From Scilla litardierei (lineage: Eukaryota; Streptophyta; Magnoliopsida; Asparagales; Asparagaceae), in contig CM061140.1 in assembly GCA_030789695.1 (NCBI GenBank), forward strand, positions 169,594,319-169,658,318: DNA of 64,000 nt, in the 5' to 3' direction. The translations under genes were made by a program, and so were the position numbers. Of this stretch, positions 34,257 to 45,997 are shown piece after piece (position 1 is the stretch's first letter; the number at the start of each line of letters is the position of its first letter). The notes under the pieces were generated by a model. That model was not told where the DNA came from. It ran no database searches and saw only the letters and a program-made list of their open reading frames with translations.

Positions 34257-35615
34257 TCATAAACAACTGATAAGCTCCTCGTCGCGCTCGAACCGCATCA
34301 TCTCCTCCTCCTCGAGTGATACCCAAGCTTCAATCCCTCCCCCAGGAGCTTCCCCTCTTGCCATCAACACCACTAAATTCTTCCCCACCAACTCGCCGAC
34401 GGTCACCCACACGGGCTTCCCCCACCCAAAGTCTGCTCCATATAGCGACGAGAACCGCACCCAGCTGCTGAACTCATACTTGTATTGCGCAACATCGGCA
34501 CCGCCGGTCTCTTTCTCTACTTGTTTCAAAGCATCACTCACTCCCTCCAGTATCAACGACCACCCGTCTCTTGATCTATACCTCGCGACCCTCTTCTCAT
34601 CGATCTCCTTTATCGCCGCGTTCACTTTCTCCTCGGACCTCAGCTTGGCCCGCTCCTCCTCGTAGCGGTCCGATGGAGCCACGATGCACCAGAGGTTCCC
34701 GAACAACCTCTCCGTTAACGCGGTTCCCCGCCCCCGCATGTTTACAAGTATACATGCGACCGTGGAATGCTGCTTCTTACTATTTTTGTTGGCCCGCATG
34801 CAACAGCGCCAGATGAGCGCGATGACCGCCTGAACCCGAGTCAGGTGCGGGACGGTCGACGAAGATCTTTTCAACTTGCGGATGGCCGACTCCTTGATGA
34901 CGAACATCCTGGCGACCACCCGCTCCTCTTCGATGCGATGATCGTGTTGAGGGATCAACCCAACGGCAGTCGCCCAGTCGGCGTTATACCAGCTCTTGTC
35001 GTCTGAATCAGGCTGCGCGAAATAGGATGCCGCATCGAAGTCGACGGGCACGTCGTAGCTGCGGCCACATGCGATTGCCACCCACGCATCGATGAACATT
35101 GCGACGGAATGGCCGTCGGCAATCTTGTGTGAGAAGCAGCAACCGATGGCGATTCCGCCACACGAGGCGAAGTTAGTGATCTGGATGTGGAGGAGGGGGC
35201 CGTTGCGGTTCTTGGAACAGGAGAAGTGGCCGCATGGAAGTAGCATGTGGAGGTAGCGGACGTCGACGTTCGGGACGTGGGATGAGGAGTAGGAGGGGAT
35301 GAGACGAGAGAGCGGGGCATCGGCGACGGCCCGGGCCTCGAAGAGGCCGATGCCGCCGTCGTTGCAGTCGACGGACGTGAGGTCGAGGTTTAGCCTTCCG
35401 GCCAAGGGGTAAAAGGCGGTCAGGGCACGGGACAAGGAGTGTTTGAGGGTGGGGAGATGGTTGGGATCGGGGTCCGAGTAGAAGAGCAAGAAGGGGACGT
35501 GATCGTCGTCGCAAGGGATTCTGTCGAGCCATGAGAGCTTGTGAGTGCGGAGATGAGGAGGAGTCGGAGTGAATGGCTTCACTGTCTCTCCCCAAGTGAC
35601 TTCCACATCCCACAT
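34257..35615 (-). CDS. BAHD acyltransferase
   Basis: 452 residues in one exon, the usual size for the family. Both signatures are intact: the catalytic HxxxD as HKIAD (163-167) and the structural DFGWG (395-399). The N-terminus (VKPFTPTPPHLRTHKLSWLD) is typical of vegetative BAHD enzymes. These are cytosolic enzymes that move an acyl group from acyl-CoA to an alcohol or amine of a specialised metabolite. The sequence looks closest to the group of vinorine-synthase-like alcohol acyltransferases, but substrate cannot be read from it. Local Asp/Glu-rich tail; no frame breaks. A PIF/Harbinger transposon begins 357 bp upstream of the start codon. Confidence 0.93.
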   Translation of the reverse strand: MWDVEVTWGETVKPFTPTPPHLRTHKLSWLDRIPCDDDHVPFLLFYSDPDPNHLPTLKHSLSRALTAFYPLAGRLNLDLTSVDCNDGGIGLFEARAVADAPLSRLIPSYSSSHVPNVDVRYLHMLLPCGHFSCSKNRNGPLLHIQITNFASCGGIAIGCCFSHKIADGHSVAMFIDAWVAIACGRSYDVPVDFDAASYFAQPDSDDKSWYNADWATAVGLIPQHDHRIEEERVVARMFVIKESAIRKLKRSSSTVPHLTRVQAVIALIWRCCMRANKNSKKQHSTVACILVNMRGRGTALTERLFGNLWCIVAPSDRYEEERAKLRSEEKVNAAIKEIDEKRVARYRSRDGWSLILEGVSDALKQVEKETGGADVAQYKYEFSSWVRFSSLYGADFGWGKPVWVTVGELVGKNLVVLMARGEAPGGGIEAWVSLEEEEMMRFERDEELISCL

Positions 35616-35971
35616 CTTTGTTTGTTAATTTCTGCTCTCTCTCTCTCTCTCTCTCCTGCTTTTTTTCCTCTACTCTTATAACCCCCCAATTTTGTGTTCA
35701 ATATATATAATCGCAGCAGCAAACCAGCAGCACGGGCTTGGCTTGGCTTGGCTTGCACCACGTAAGCCTGATGGTGGTATAAAATATGAGAATGGCTTGT
35801 GTTGCAACACGGCTGCCTCATGGCCCAATATATTAAAGAAAGGAGATGACCTGGCCTCTCCCATAACCACAATCGATCCCAGTGTTTGATATATTTCAAA
35901 TCTCAGCATTAATTACACATGATTATGATTTTTTTAAAAATATAATCTGTTGATGTCTTGAATGTCACTAA
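35616..35971 (-). promoter_or_regulatory. Upstream region of the BAHD gene
   Basis: On the plus strand a CT repeat (about 35633-35655, GA on the gene strand) lies in the likely leader. A TTATAAG TATA-like box (near 35678) is about 62 bp before the ATG. A run of GGCTT units (35735-35755) lies further up. The region ends at the TSD of the transposon, so any older distal promoter is now 9.5 kb away. Confidence 0.4.
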
Positions 35972-37686
35972 GGCCTGTTCTTTTCGCGAGAATAGGCCAC
36001 GGAAAGGGGAATAAAGCACTGTTCACGTACGAATTTCTTTATTCCACGCCTCCATTCCGGCGAGTTGTTCTTTTGGAATAAAAGTAGTCGCATGCCGATT
36101 GCTTGCATGGCGGGGGGTGGTTGGGAATACATGGGCGTGTCAGTAGTCATCGCTTTTGGGTTAGAATGGGCTGGAATCCGTCGATCGCTGGGTCCCACGT
36201 TGTCGTTCGCTCTCTCTCTCTCTCTCCGCTTGTGATCACCCCCCGGCCTCGAATCTGCCAAAAGCCCTTCGTCTGCTCTCCCTCTTCTCGCCGCTGCATC
36301 AAGGCGAAACCCTAAAAAATTGCCTCCTTTTTGTGTGGCTTCGACCCCAAGCTTAGGCCTTTTTTTGGGTTGTCGCCGCCGAATGAGTATGGCATCTTCG
36401 TCGGTTGTGCCCTAGGCAGCTTCAAGGCGGTGAAGATCTTTACATCTGTTGGATCCGGGCTTCTGAGCTGAAAACACGGTAAAGTTGGCATTTTTCCTTA
36501 AAAATAGTTCAAGATTTTGAATGATTTCTTGTCCAAAGACCTGATCCCCACGAATTTATCTCCTAACTAGCTTCGGCACGTTGCTTGCGCCGTTTGGGTT
36601 GCCGATTTTGATCCCTGACGTCGCGGATCTGCGGGTGTGCCCACGGCAGCTTGCTCTCTGTCACGAAAGCTTCAGCTCCATCTTTCTCTTCTAATCAACT
36701 GGGAGGTATATCTCTGGCTATCATTTGTGTGTGGTTTGGATGTGCATTGCGGGTCGACATACTAAATTTTTTTCGCAGATGGTTTCTTTGATGGACATGG
36801 GTGGGTTTTGATTGTTATGATGTGTTATCATGCTCGGGTTTCATTAACCCCGCCTCCTCATTCCGTGATTGTTGAAGAACATATGGGTTTGTTTTAAGAA
36901 GGCTTTATCAAAAAAATTAAACAGATCATTGCCTACTATGTATGCTACATTTCATATATTAGATGTTATTGCCATCCAACGCAATACATGCAAGCTGAAA
37001 ACATTTGATAATGACGGCCAAGAAAAAAATTGCCCTATGATGAATCATACTTACGGGAAGGGGGAATGCGTGATATAGACCAATAAATTCGAATTGAGTA
37101 AATGATTTGGTTTAAATTCTGAGGGTAATATCAAGTAGTTTAATGCATGGCGTGTAGGTGTTGGTGGCGGCATCCTGTTGTATGAAATGAAAGTTGAGGC
37201 ATAAATAAAGGGTTCATGAAACCCTACATGCCATGCTGTTTAGAGCATTTTAAGTGTCCAGCACACTGGCATGCAACAGATACAAAAATTTCATGTACAG
37301 TTTGAAATAAAACCCGAAGGTCCGTACGTATAAATTTAAGCCCAGTGATTATATAATAAGTTTTGCTATATATTTGAGCCCAGTGATGAAGGATATGCAA
37401 TGAAAAAATTATGATAGGCTGGCAGGAAGGTTCCTTTATTTGAAATTGGCTTATTGTTATGATTAAATTAAGTGTATGGAAAAAATTAAAAATGAGGAGC
37501 AACCGCCATGCCACCAAGGGGGAAAATGAAAATAAATATAAACCTGATGGCTACTATTACAAAATTTTTTCCGTTTCCAATTCTTTGTAATTTTCGTATA
37601 CGGTTTTTATTTGATCAAAATACATGTTTGATTGTTGGTTATATCAATTTATGCATAATTATTTAGTTGCTTACTAAATGCTTTAG

Positions 37687-39010
37687 ATGGATAACCACGG
37701 GGACCTGATCGGGGGTAACCCATGTGCCGCGGCAGCGGCGACAGTCATTCTTGTCATCATAAACTGCATGCTTAACCTAGAGGGTAGGTCAAACCGTATA
37801 CCTAGAGAGCCATCGGCTATGCGGTATCTACATAGGAAATCCCACATGCATAGAATTCTCTATGGGGGTGAAAGTAGTTGTTTACACTACTTGAGAATGA
37901 GGAGCCATGCCTTCATGAATTTGGCCGGATTAATGAGACAAATGGATTTATTTAAAGACACTATTCATGTGTCCGTAGAGGAGCAGTTGGCCATGTTTCT
38001 ACATATCGTAGGGCATAAGTCAAAGAACAGAGTCATGCAAGTTGATTTTATACGCTCCGGTTCAAAAGTTAGCCGATACTTTGGCCAAGTAATGCAAGCA
38101 GTATGTGGCATTCGGGATATATACTTGAAGCAAGCTCCAAATGAGACCCCTAGTGAAATCGTCAATAATCCTAACTGGTACCCTTATTTCAAGGTACGTA
38201 CGTGTCATATAAATTTGATGGAGTGACATGTAGTAGTTAGCCTTGATTGATTAACTTTTTTGTAACCAATTGACCCACCATGACGATGTAGGATTGCATT
38301 GGTCTCATTGATGGGACACATGTCGATGCCATGCTACCAGCCCATCTTGTACCCCAGTTTAGAGGCCGAAAGGGGGTGACACAAAATGTTCTCGCAGCTG
38401 CAACGCCAAATAAAAGATTCACGTATGTAATGACAGGTTGGGAAGGGTCAGCAAATGATTTCACCGTCCTTAAATCGGCGTTGTCATTACCCCCCCCAAA
38501 CGGTCTTCGAGTGTATGAAGGTAAGAGGTCGAATTTAACCAAAATTATAATTCGTTGAACTTATTAAATCTTGTTAATAAATTATACTAATTGATAACGG
38601 TTATGATTGTAGGTAAATATTACCTATGCGATGCTGGATATACTACCATGCCAGGATTCATATCTCCATACAGGGGCGTTAGATATCATCTGAAGGACCA
38701 TACTGATCGAGCTCCTCGAAATCACAATGAGCTCTTCAACCTACGTCACTCGTCTTTACGAACTAAGATCGACTCGACTTTTGGTATCCTAAAGAACAAG
38801 TTTAAGATATTGACTTCCAAGCCCCACTATCCATTTCCATGTCAGGTCGATACCATCCTAGCATGTACTGTGTTGCATAATTACATCCAAGTTGCAGATC
38901 CACATGACCCTCAACTTAGGGAGGATGATGTTGATGTGATTGCGGAAGATGGAGATGTTCACGATGAATCGATTTTGGATATGTCCCAACAGATGGCCAT
39001 GCATGAATAA
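37687..39010 (+). CDS. PIF/Harbinger (HARBI1-like) transposase, three exons
   Basis: Exons 37687-38193, 38292-38520 and 38613-39010; both introns have GT...AG ends (AAG|GTACGT...TGTAG and GAAG|GTAAGA...TGTAG) and join in frame to give 377 residues. The start ATG directly follows an acceptor-like AG. The DDE_Tnp_4 signature is clear: first Asp in LIDGTH, second in CDAGY, then the R-x3-E-x6-K block, here RTKIDSTFGILK. The third catalytic residue, normally Glu, is Asp; spacing from the second Asp is the usual 47. It would cut and insert the element at TAA/TTA sites. Whether Asp supports activity is unknown. No stops or frame breaks. Confidence 0.88.
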
Positions 39011-39355
39011 ACCCAACAGAGGGACAATTGGAAACTTCGCAGAGACCAAATAGCTTGGGATATGTGGGTCGACTATTGTAACATACATAATAAGGGTAAC
39101 ACTCATGAACAAGGTCTTTGAAATTTGGGTTGGGGTCTATGTGGTAGATATAAGTTTTACATTGTCATCTTTGTTAAGCACTATTGCTTAAGCTATGTCA
39201 TCTTTGAAATGTGAACAAGGTTCTGAACTAATGCTTCTGCTAAGAAATGTGTGTTGCAAGTTGTTTGAATATTTTGATTTAATGATTTGAAATAGTATGG
39301 CATTCTTTGTGTAGGCATGGCAGGGTCATCTCAATGAGGTCAAGGTCGTGATCCG

Positions 39356-40893
39356 ATGGACCCAATCTCTGACCCACCATCAGATAATCAATGGGTAGAA
39401 GACGATACGCGTAATGAGATTTCTCCCCGACGACCTATGGCACGTAGGCTGGGAGATATGCAGTATCCTGGGCAGGGCAACTATGGTGTCAGCAACTATG
39501 GAAGTGGCACAAGTGTGCCTTTTGCCCAATATGGCCAGTATAGCATGCCGCTGCAAATGGGGAGTCAACCCGGATATATGCCAAGTCAACCTGGCTATAT
39601 GCAATTGCTTCAAGGGGGAGGCATGGGCCAGGGGGTTGGGAGCTACCAGGGGGTGGGATGGTCCATGGGGGAGGGATGCAACATGTCGGAGGGAGCTCCC
39701 AAGTGCCGGGTTTGGGAGGTTTTGGTGGACACCAGCAGTATGTTAGGCCCCCTCACCCAAGTGCATTTAATCGGGCGTCATCCCACAGCGGTAATGACCC
39801 CGTATTTGGTAGCGATTCTTCCAGAAAGTCGGGTAGGCGGGATGAGTCAGGGGAAGCATCAGTGTCTAACCCTAGCAAGAAAATGAAGCACAATGCAGAA
39901 AAGGGGATGGGGCACAAAATATGGCCTTGGGAACATGACTTGGTCCTCATCCCATTCCTTGCGGAGCAGGCCAGGGAAGGGATGAAATCAGATAAGACGT
40001 TCAAATCTTGTGCATTCAATGCTGTTGCTGCCCACATAAATGAGACATTCGGCACGGCCTACTCAAGCCAAAATGTACGCAATCATATGAAAGGATTGCG
40101 AAAGAAACTAGCCGATGTGAATACGTGCCTCAATTTAAGTGGCGTTGGGTGGTGTCCCGATAGGCAGATGGTTTTAATGGAGCCGGAAACGTATGCCTCG
40201 TGGGCCTCGGTAATAATTTCACCATTGACGCACAAATACAAACTCGTCTATGTAATTTTCTTTTTTTACTCAATATTATCACATTGTGTATACGTGCAGG
40301 CCCATCCTAAAACAAAGGACTTCATTAATCAGCCCTTACCATGGCTAGCTGATCTGAAAGTGATTATAGGTGATGATGGAGTGACTGGGGATTTTCTGAA
40401 GGGTGTGTTCACACCTTTTGGCGGCCCATTCACTGAAGGTGAAGGTGAGCAGGGAAATCCTTCGCCGCTTGGGCATGAATCATCTGACACACCATCACCG
40501 TACACCCCTCAGGCACCCTCGCGAAGTCCTGGGGCAGCTGCTACTTGCAATGCAGCCCCGCCAGCTTTTGGTAAAAAGGTAAGACGTAGACCACGGGGGA
40601 ATGCTTCCAACGATGCATTGCAAGGTGTGTTTGTGGATAAACTCACCGAGGTAGCCGAAGCCTTACGGATCTCAAACCTACCCTGGACTGTGGAGATTGG
40701 TAAGAGTCTCTATTCACACACGGAGTATCCTGGAGAGAAGTTGGATAGGTTGTATAACCACCTTATTGAAGTAGATCTTGAGGGGAGGAAGTATGTGGGG
40801 ATGCCTGAGGTTGCAAAGAATGGGTACATAAAGAGGAAAATGGAGGAATTCGACTGTGAGACTGAGGAAGACGACGATGGGAGTAATATATGA
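39356..40893 (+). pseudogene. Myb/SANT-like Harbinger accessory protein (ORF1 type), frame break
   Basis: The second standard protein of PIF/Harbinger elements, thought to bind DNA and bring the transposase to the ends. A Gly/Gln/Tyr/Met-rich N-terminus opens at 39356 (MDPISDPPSDNQW). Within G-rich sequence near 39640-39670 the sensible frame moves to that of 39658, consistent with one lost base. The Myb/SANT-like domain follows (KIWPWEHDLVLIPFLAEQ to MKGLRKKLADV), ending in the typical WCPDR and PETYASW blocks. A 90-nt intron (40210-40299, GTAATA...GTGCAG) keeps frame whether or not it is removed. A Pro/Ser-rich region and an acidic tail end the protein. Broken as read, unless an unseen splice bypasses the break. 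Confidence 0.8.
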
Positions 40894-43800
40894 AGCTTGT
40901 AATTTCTCAACAACATTTTGTAATATGTCTTGCATGCACAATGGTGGGGGCACGTTGGTGGAATTATTAAATTAGGATTATGTATGTCTGTAATATGTCT
41001 ACTTGATTTTAGGATGATATTAGGTGGCTGTACGTTGAATGACTGAATGACTGTAGTGCTTGGTTGCTTGGGAATATGTGTGTATGTTATTTATATAGGG
41101 TCTTGTCCTTAGTGTTGAATCTCATTTGTTTTTATTTCCTACTTGGGTTTTCTAGGTGGAAGCATGGATTTCATACTTGGTTTTTCTTGCATAATTTCCA
41201 GCTTGGGGTTTGGGTCTTTCTTTCCATGCATTTTTTTGATCTTTTCCATGCCAATGGGCCTGCAATAAGATTGAATGCCTTTGTGTGGATGTGTAGCCTT
41301 TGATATGCTATCATTTTGGACATGCAATATTGTTAGCTGCATACATTTATATATGCCAGGCTAATGTTGGTATGTTATCATATTGGTATGTTATCATTTT
41401 GGACATGCAATATTGTGGGTGGGCGGGTATAGTTTTTCAAGTGAATCATGTTGTTTTAATTTTAACCTAAGGTATTTTGTTTGATGAATCTGATATCTTT
41501 TAGCTATTTTTGTATTTATATGAGTATGTTTTTTTGCTTATGTACATGCTATAAGTTGGGTTTTATTTCATTCTGTACATGCCCTCATTCATCAATCATG
41601 GGGGGCCACCAACTGCTTTCACTTTGGGTTTATTTCAGTATGTACATGCCGTAAGCTTGAAAGGCTCTAAATTTTGGCATTTAGATACATTGGGTTTTAT
41701 ATCATGCCTGGGATCTATGCAAAGGTGATGCATGCTACAAATATGTTGGATTTATATATATATTGGGGGCAAGGAAATATGTTTAACTGAGGCATGCTTG
41801 GGTGCATTGCAATATAGAAGCATTATTTCAGGTTTTTTCTCTCCCTATAGCCCAATGAGGCATGCTTGGGTGCTTGCCTGTTGTATCTATCTGATGATGG
41901 CATTTTGATATTGCTGGAGCATGGTAGCATATGTTCTAGCCATTTTTGATTTAGTTTTTTGCACTTGCATTGTGCTCTTCCTGGTTTCTTGCTGTATCAT
42001 AAATTCTGTGCATTCTTGCATATTCTGGGCATTTTGCTATTGCCGGTTTCTTGATGTATCATAAATTCAGTAGCATATGGACAGTTTGGGTTTTTTTAAA
42101 ACACTAAGTAGTGATGTTAATGCTTTACATTGTTCATATTTGGTTGATGGGTCCAGCCTATTCCCTCATAGGTATCAACTCATTAGCATTTCTTTGCCGT
42201 AATTTAATCAAGTTGGGACATTTGCATTTGTTTTAAACTCAGCAAATGCTTGGAATTTTTCAGATTTGGGCTTACAAATAATTGGATGCTTTGGTGCTTA
42301 TTGATGTGGCGGTATGTGCATATGTTCTTCTTTCCTTTCAGTTACAGCAGTCAAGATCATTTCACATATACTGAAAGTTCTTATCCATGTTCATTTCCCC
42401 AAAGCTGTGATTGGTTAATTGTGATCATGACAGAACTGTGATTGGTTAACAGGTTTGAATGTTACTAATGTAGATAACTTACATTATCTTGTTATTTTTT
42501 ACTGTCATCATTTCTTTCATTATCTTGTCAAAATATAATCTCAATATTATGAAAAACTGTGAGGATTTCTCCCATTCTGGGATTTCAGCTTTGCTCCATG
42601 TTCCATCTGTGGACTGTTTTCTTCTTTCATGTAAATATTTATGGAATACATGCAATGTTGTTCATGCTTACTGCCACAACTCTCACACATTGCCAGACCC
42701 CTTGTAATTTTGCCTTTGTGCATTGGATTACACATGATATGCTGGAAGTGTTGTTGAGTAAATATTCATATTTCTTGAAATTTTTTGGAGTTGTAATTTT
42801 TTCCCTAATAGCCCAATGATGAAAGCAATGAATTCGCCCAAATTCCTTGATACTATCCCAATTATTAGGATGGCATGCAGGAAGGTTCCCATAATTCAAA
42901 CATGGGTGGGGTTTTATTTCATAATTTGCAGTACATTTGTGTTTCTGATACCATAAGCTTGCCTGAGACTCTTTCATGTTCTTTTGGGGGTTTCATTTCA
43001 AATTCTCATGCACGATCTGTTTGGGGTTTTTTTATGTCTTTTTGTGTTTCAAAATGTCTTGCACATTCACCACATATGTTTTTATGTTGCTTTTGCTTGT
43101 GCATCACATTCTATTTGAGGGTTTTGTTCATATTCTCTGAAAACATTCAGCCCCTATGCTTTTGCTTGTCCATCACATTCTATTTTTTTCTGTCCCTTAT
43201 GAAGTTTTTTGATCATGCACTTGCTTGATGTTCCTATCTGCTTTTGCCTGTTGTATCTATCTGATGATGGCTTTTTCCTCTTGCTGGAGCATGGTAGCCT
43301 ATGTTCTAGGGGTTTTTGATTTAGTTTGGAGCACTTGCATTTTGCTCTTGCTGGTTTCTTGCTGTATCATAAAATCTGGGCATTCTTTCATCTTTGGCTG
43401 AATGTCATCTGGGTATGCTGGACAATCTTTCATATGTGGCTTAATTTCAACTGGGTAAGCTGGGCATGCTTGCAGTAAAATCTGGGCATGCTTTCATACA
43501 TTCTGGGCCTGCTTATGTGCAGGTCAGGGGTGCAATGTTCAGATAAGCTGCTACCATGTATGTTTGCATATGGTTCTTGTAGACTCCAACATATCTTGAT
43601 TGTTTGGTTTTTTAGTTTCTTGTTTTCTCTATTACAAGTACAGTATGGGTTTTTTTAAAACACTAAGTAGTTATGTTAATGATTTACATTTTTCATATTC
43701 TCTGTAACCATTTGTGTTCTATTAGGGGTTTTTTATTTCAAAAATTCAGCAACCTTTTGTGCATATGTGTGACTTTTTCTGTTTCAGTTATGTGCAGTCC

Positions 43801-44214
43801 AGTTTGACTGTTGCATACCTTTGTGCATGTGAATAAGACTGAAGCACATGACAGATACACAAATGTGCATGCGAATCGGAACTAAAAACCATGTTATTTG
43901 ATTTTCATGTTTATATTATGAAGGGACAACCGCAAGCAACCTAGTTGGAAAGCTGATACATATGCCAACCTGAGGGCTATATAGATTTAAATTTTCCTTC
44001 AAATTTATCTGCGACTGGTTATGTATATTATTTTTTTTTCTTCACATAATTTTCCTTGCTCATTTCTGAAAAAGACGGCTACTTTGACATCATGCGCTAT
44101 GTAATTTTCATAGGTACGCCTTTAGCTACCCCTTCTCACTTCATGAAATTGTTCTATTTCTATGATCATCTCAAACCTTCTCTTTTGTTTATGTGTCTGT
44201 ATGAATAGGTCCAA
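40894..44214 (+). other. T-rich non-coding interior of the transposon
   Basis: No gene. A segment near 41876-42010 (GCCTGTTGTATCTATCTGATG onward) is repeated at 43246-43382, and a second shared block follows (42089-42140 and 43649-43702), indicating an internal duplication about 1.4-1.5 kb apart. The T-rich composition and the acceptor-like AG at 44207-44208 would suit a long leader intron of the next gene. Confidence 0.55.
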
Positions 44215-44694
44215 ATGAGTGAAGGCTCAAACTCTTCTATTCGCTCCCGCCTTCGGGAAGCGACCCGTGTACCTGCGTTGGAGACGGATGATGCAGACTT
44301 CAAGAAATGCCGCTGTGGACTGCGTGCACCTAGGAAGACTTCTTGGACACAGTTAAACCCGGGAAGGAGGTTTTGGAGCTGTCCTTCTCGAGGTGCCAAA
44401 TGTGATTTCTTCGAATGGAAGGACCCCCCTCACAATGACTGGTCAAAGTTTATTATCCAGCATTTAATGGAAGCAACTGAAAGAGGAGGAATAGGTGATT
44501 TATCTGTGAGCGCACAGACGGGGAGGAGGTTGGATGCTATTGACGATCGGTTGGCTATGGTCGTTGGCCAATTAGAGAGAAACATGCTGATATTAGATAG
44601 CTTGCATAAAGATTATAACTCCCTGAAGTTTGTTGTGTATTCCCTCTTAGGGCTATGTTTTATCAGTTTTCTTATGTATAACAATCTTCATTGA
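44215..44694 (+). CDS. GRF-type zinc-finger protein with C-terminal membrane segment
   Basis: 159 residues, intact. A GRF zinc finger occupies about residues 30-70: Cys32, Cys34, Cys56, Cys63, with GRRF (50-53) and FFEW (65-68). In other GRF proteins this fold binds single-stranded nucleic acid. A helical stretch (about 103-138) suggests a coiled coil. Residues 137-156 (LKFVVYSLLGLCFISFLMY) form one membrane segment at the very end, a tail-anchored layout. It resembles the plant At4g04775-like family. It lies in the same orientation as the transposase inside the same TIRs, so it is cargo or a third element protein. An AG seven bases before the ATG could be a splice acceptor. Confidence 0.82.
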   Translation: MSEGSNSSIRSRLREATRVPALETDDADFKKCRCGLRAPRKTSWTQLNPGRRFWSCPSRGAKCDFFEWKDPPHNDWSKFIIQHLMEATERGGIGDLSVSAQTGRRLDAIDDRLAMVVGQLERNMLILDSLHKDYNSLKFVVYSLLGLCFISFLMYNNLH

Positions 44695-45497
44695 CTTGGA
44701 ATGGAATCTTGTTGTAGGGGCAGTCTAAAACCCATGTTGGTACTTGGTTTTTATAAGAAGCGTTTGGAATTTTTGTAATATGCATGTATTGGGTTGTATT
44801 TTTGCTTACTGTTTCGGCTCATTTTTGGGCAATTACATGCATGCTTAACTCATCTGGCAACTGTTAATCCTCAGGTTTTAATTTCATTTGTTAACTTTTT
44901 GCTGTTTTGGCATTTGGGCTACCGTGTGGTTTTATTTCATAATGTTATACACAGTTGTGTATCTGTTGCTGTTGACTACATGCGACTGCGAGGGGTTGTA
45001 TGTAATAAGTTAAATAAATTTTTTGAACATTATTGTTGTTTCAGGCCTGAGACGAATAGGGGTTTTACTTCAATATGTGTTTCACAGTACAGTAACTATG
45101 GATGTTGAATGCCTGAGACGCGCCAACAAAAAATTTTCATACCGTCCGACACCTTTGCGTCTCTGTAGCTGTTCCATGCCTGAGCCGCACTTGGGTTTTT
45201 TTAACTATGTATTCATTTTTATTTTATTTTACATTTTAAAGCTATAATGGTTTGGGGGGTAACCATTACCATATACTGACCATATAACACTACAATCCAA
45301 CTTTCCCACTTTCTCATTCCCACTCTAAAAAGCCAAAAGAACACAAAACTAGAAAGTGGACCCCACTCTCTATTCCCAACCCCTCATTCCATACTCTATT
45401 CCACCCAAAAGAACACATAACTACATTTTCTCTCTCCTAGGAATACATCAATTCCCCTATTCCAAATTTCCTATTCCAGGAAAAGAACAGGCTCTAA

Positions 45498-45997
45498 GCC
45501 GGATCAAGCCACTGAGGCGAGGAATTCGACTGTTGTGACTAGTATATTCACGCAATAGAGAGTCCGGAAAGAATTTCACCGGGCCGATCTCCTTCTTCAG
45601 TACCTGAAAGAGTGAGTGAAAGACGTCTGAGGACCGGGCAGCGAGCCCCACGATCAGAAGGCGAACTCCCGACTACCCTCCGATGCATAAGTCAGACGAT
45701 GTTGGAGGGAAGGGGGTGATGGGCATAAGCTAGCACATGTGTGTTAAAGGCGTATGAATTGAGCATATGCCCCTGAATATAGGGAATTAGAGTTCCCTCA
45801 CGATAGAGATGATCCGATGTTTTAATTTATTTGGCTTCGGATCTCGTCAGGCGGTTAGGATCGCGGATCCCCAGGAGTAATCGACTCCTTATATTACGTC
45901 GTGAACGGATAAGGAAGAGGCATGATGGCCTGCAGATTCTCTGCCATAAAGCTATCTCACTTTTTGGCTTATTTTTATCTCGATAATAATAAAAAGG
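45498..45997. other. Decayed LTR-like remnant
   Basis: No gene. Contains CTCCGATGCATAAGTCAG (near 45678), a phrase related to the LTR-like units at 30.7-32.6 kb. Otherwise unclassified. Confidence 0.4.

Larger units (their letters stand above)
35972..45494 (+). mobile_element. PIF/Harbinger DNA transposon with three genes
   Basis: 9,523 bp, flanked by TAA duplications (35969-35971 and 45495-45497), the three-base target typical of this superfamily. Terminal inverted repeats start GGCCTGTTCTTTTC and GAGCCTGTTCTTTTCC. The word TGTTCTTTT recurs near both ends (35976, 36066; minus strand 45481, 45407, 45335). It holds a spliced HARBI1-type transposase, a Myb/SANT-like ORF (with a frame break) and a GRF zinc-finger membrane protein. 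Most members have only the first two genes. Leader introns are likely (acceptors before 36779 and 37687). Confidence 0.9.
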
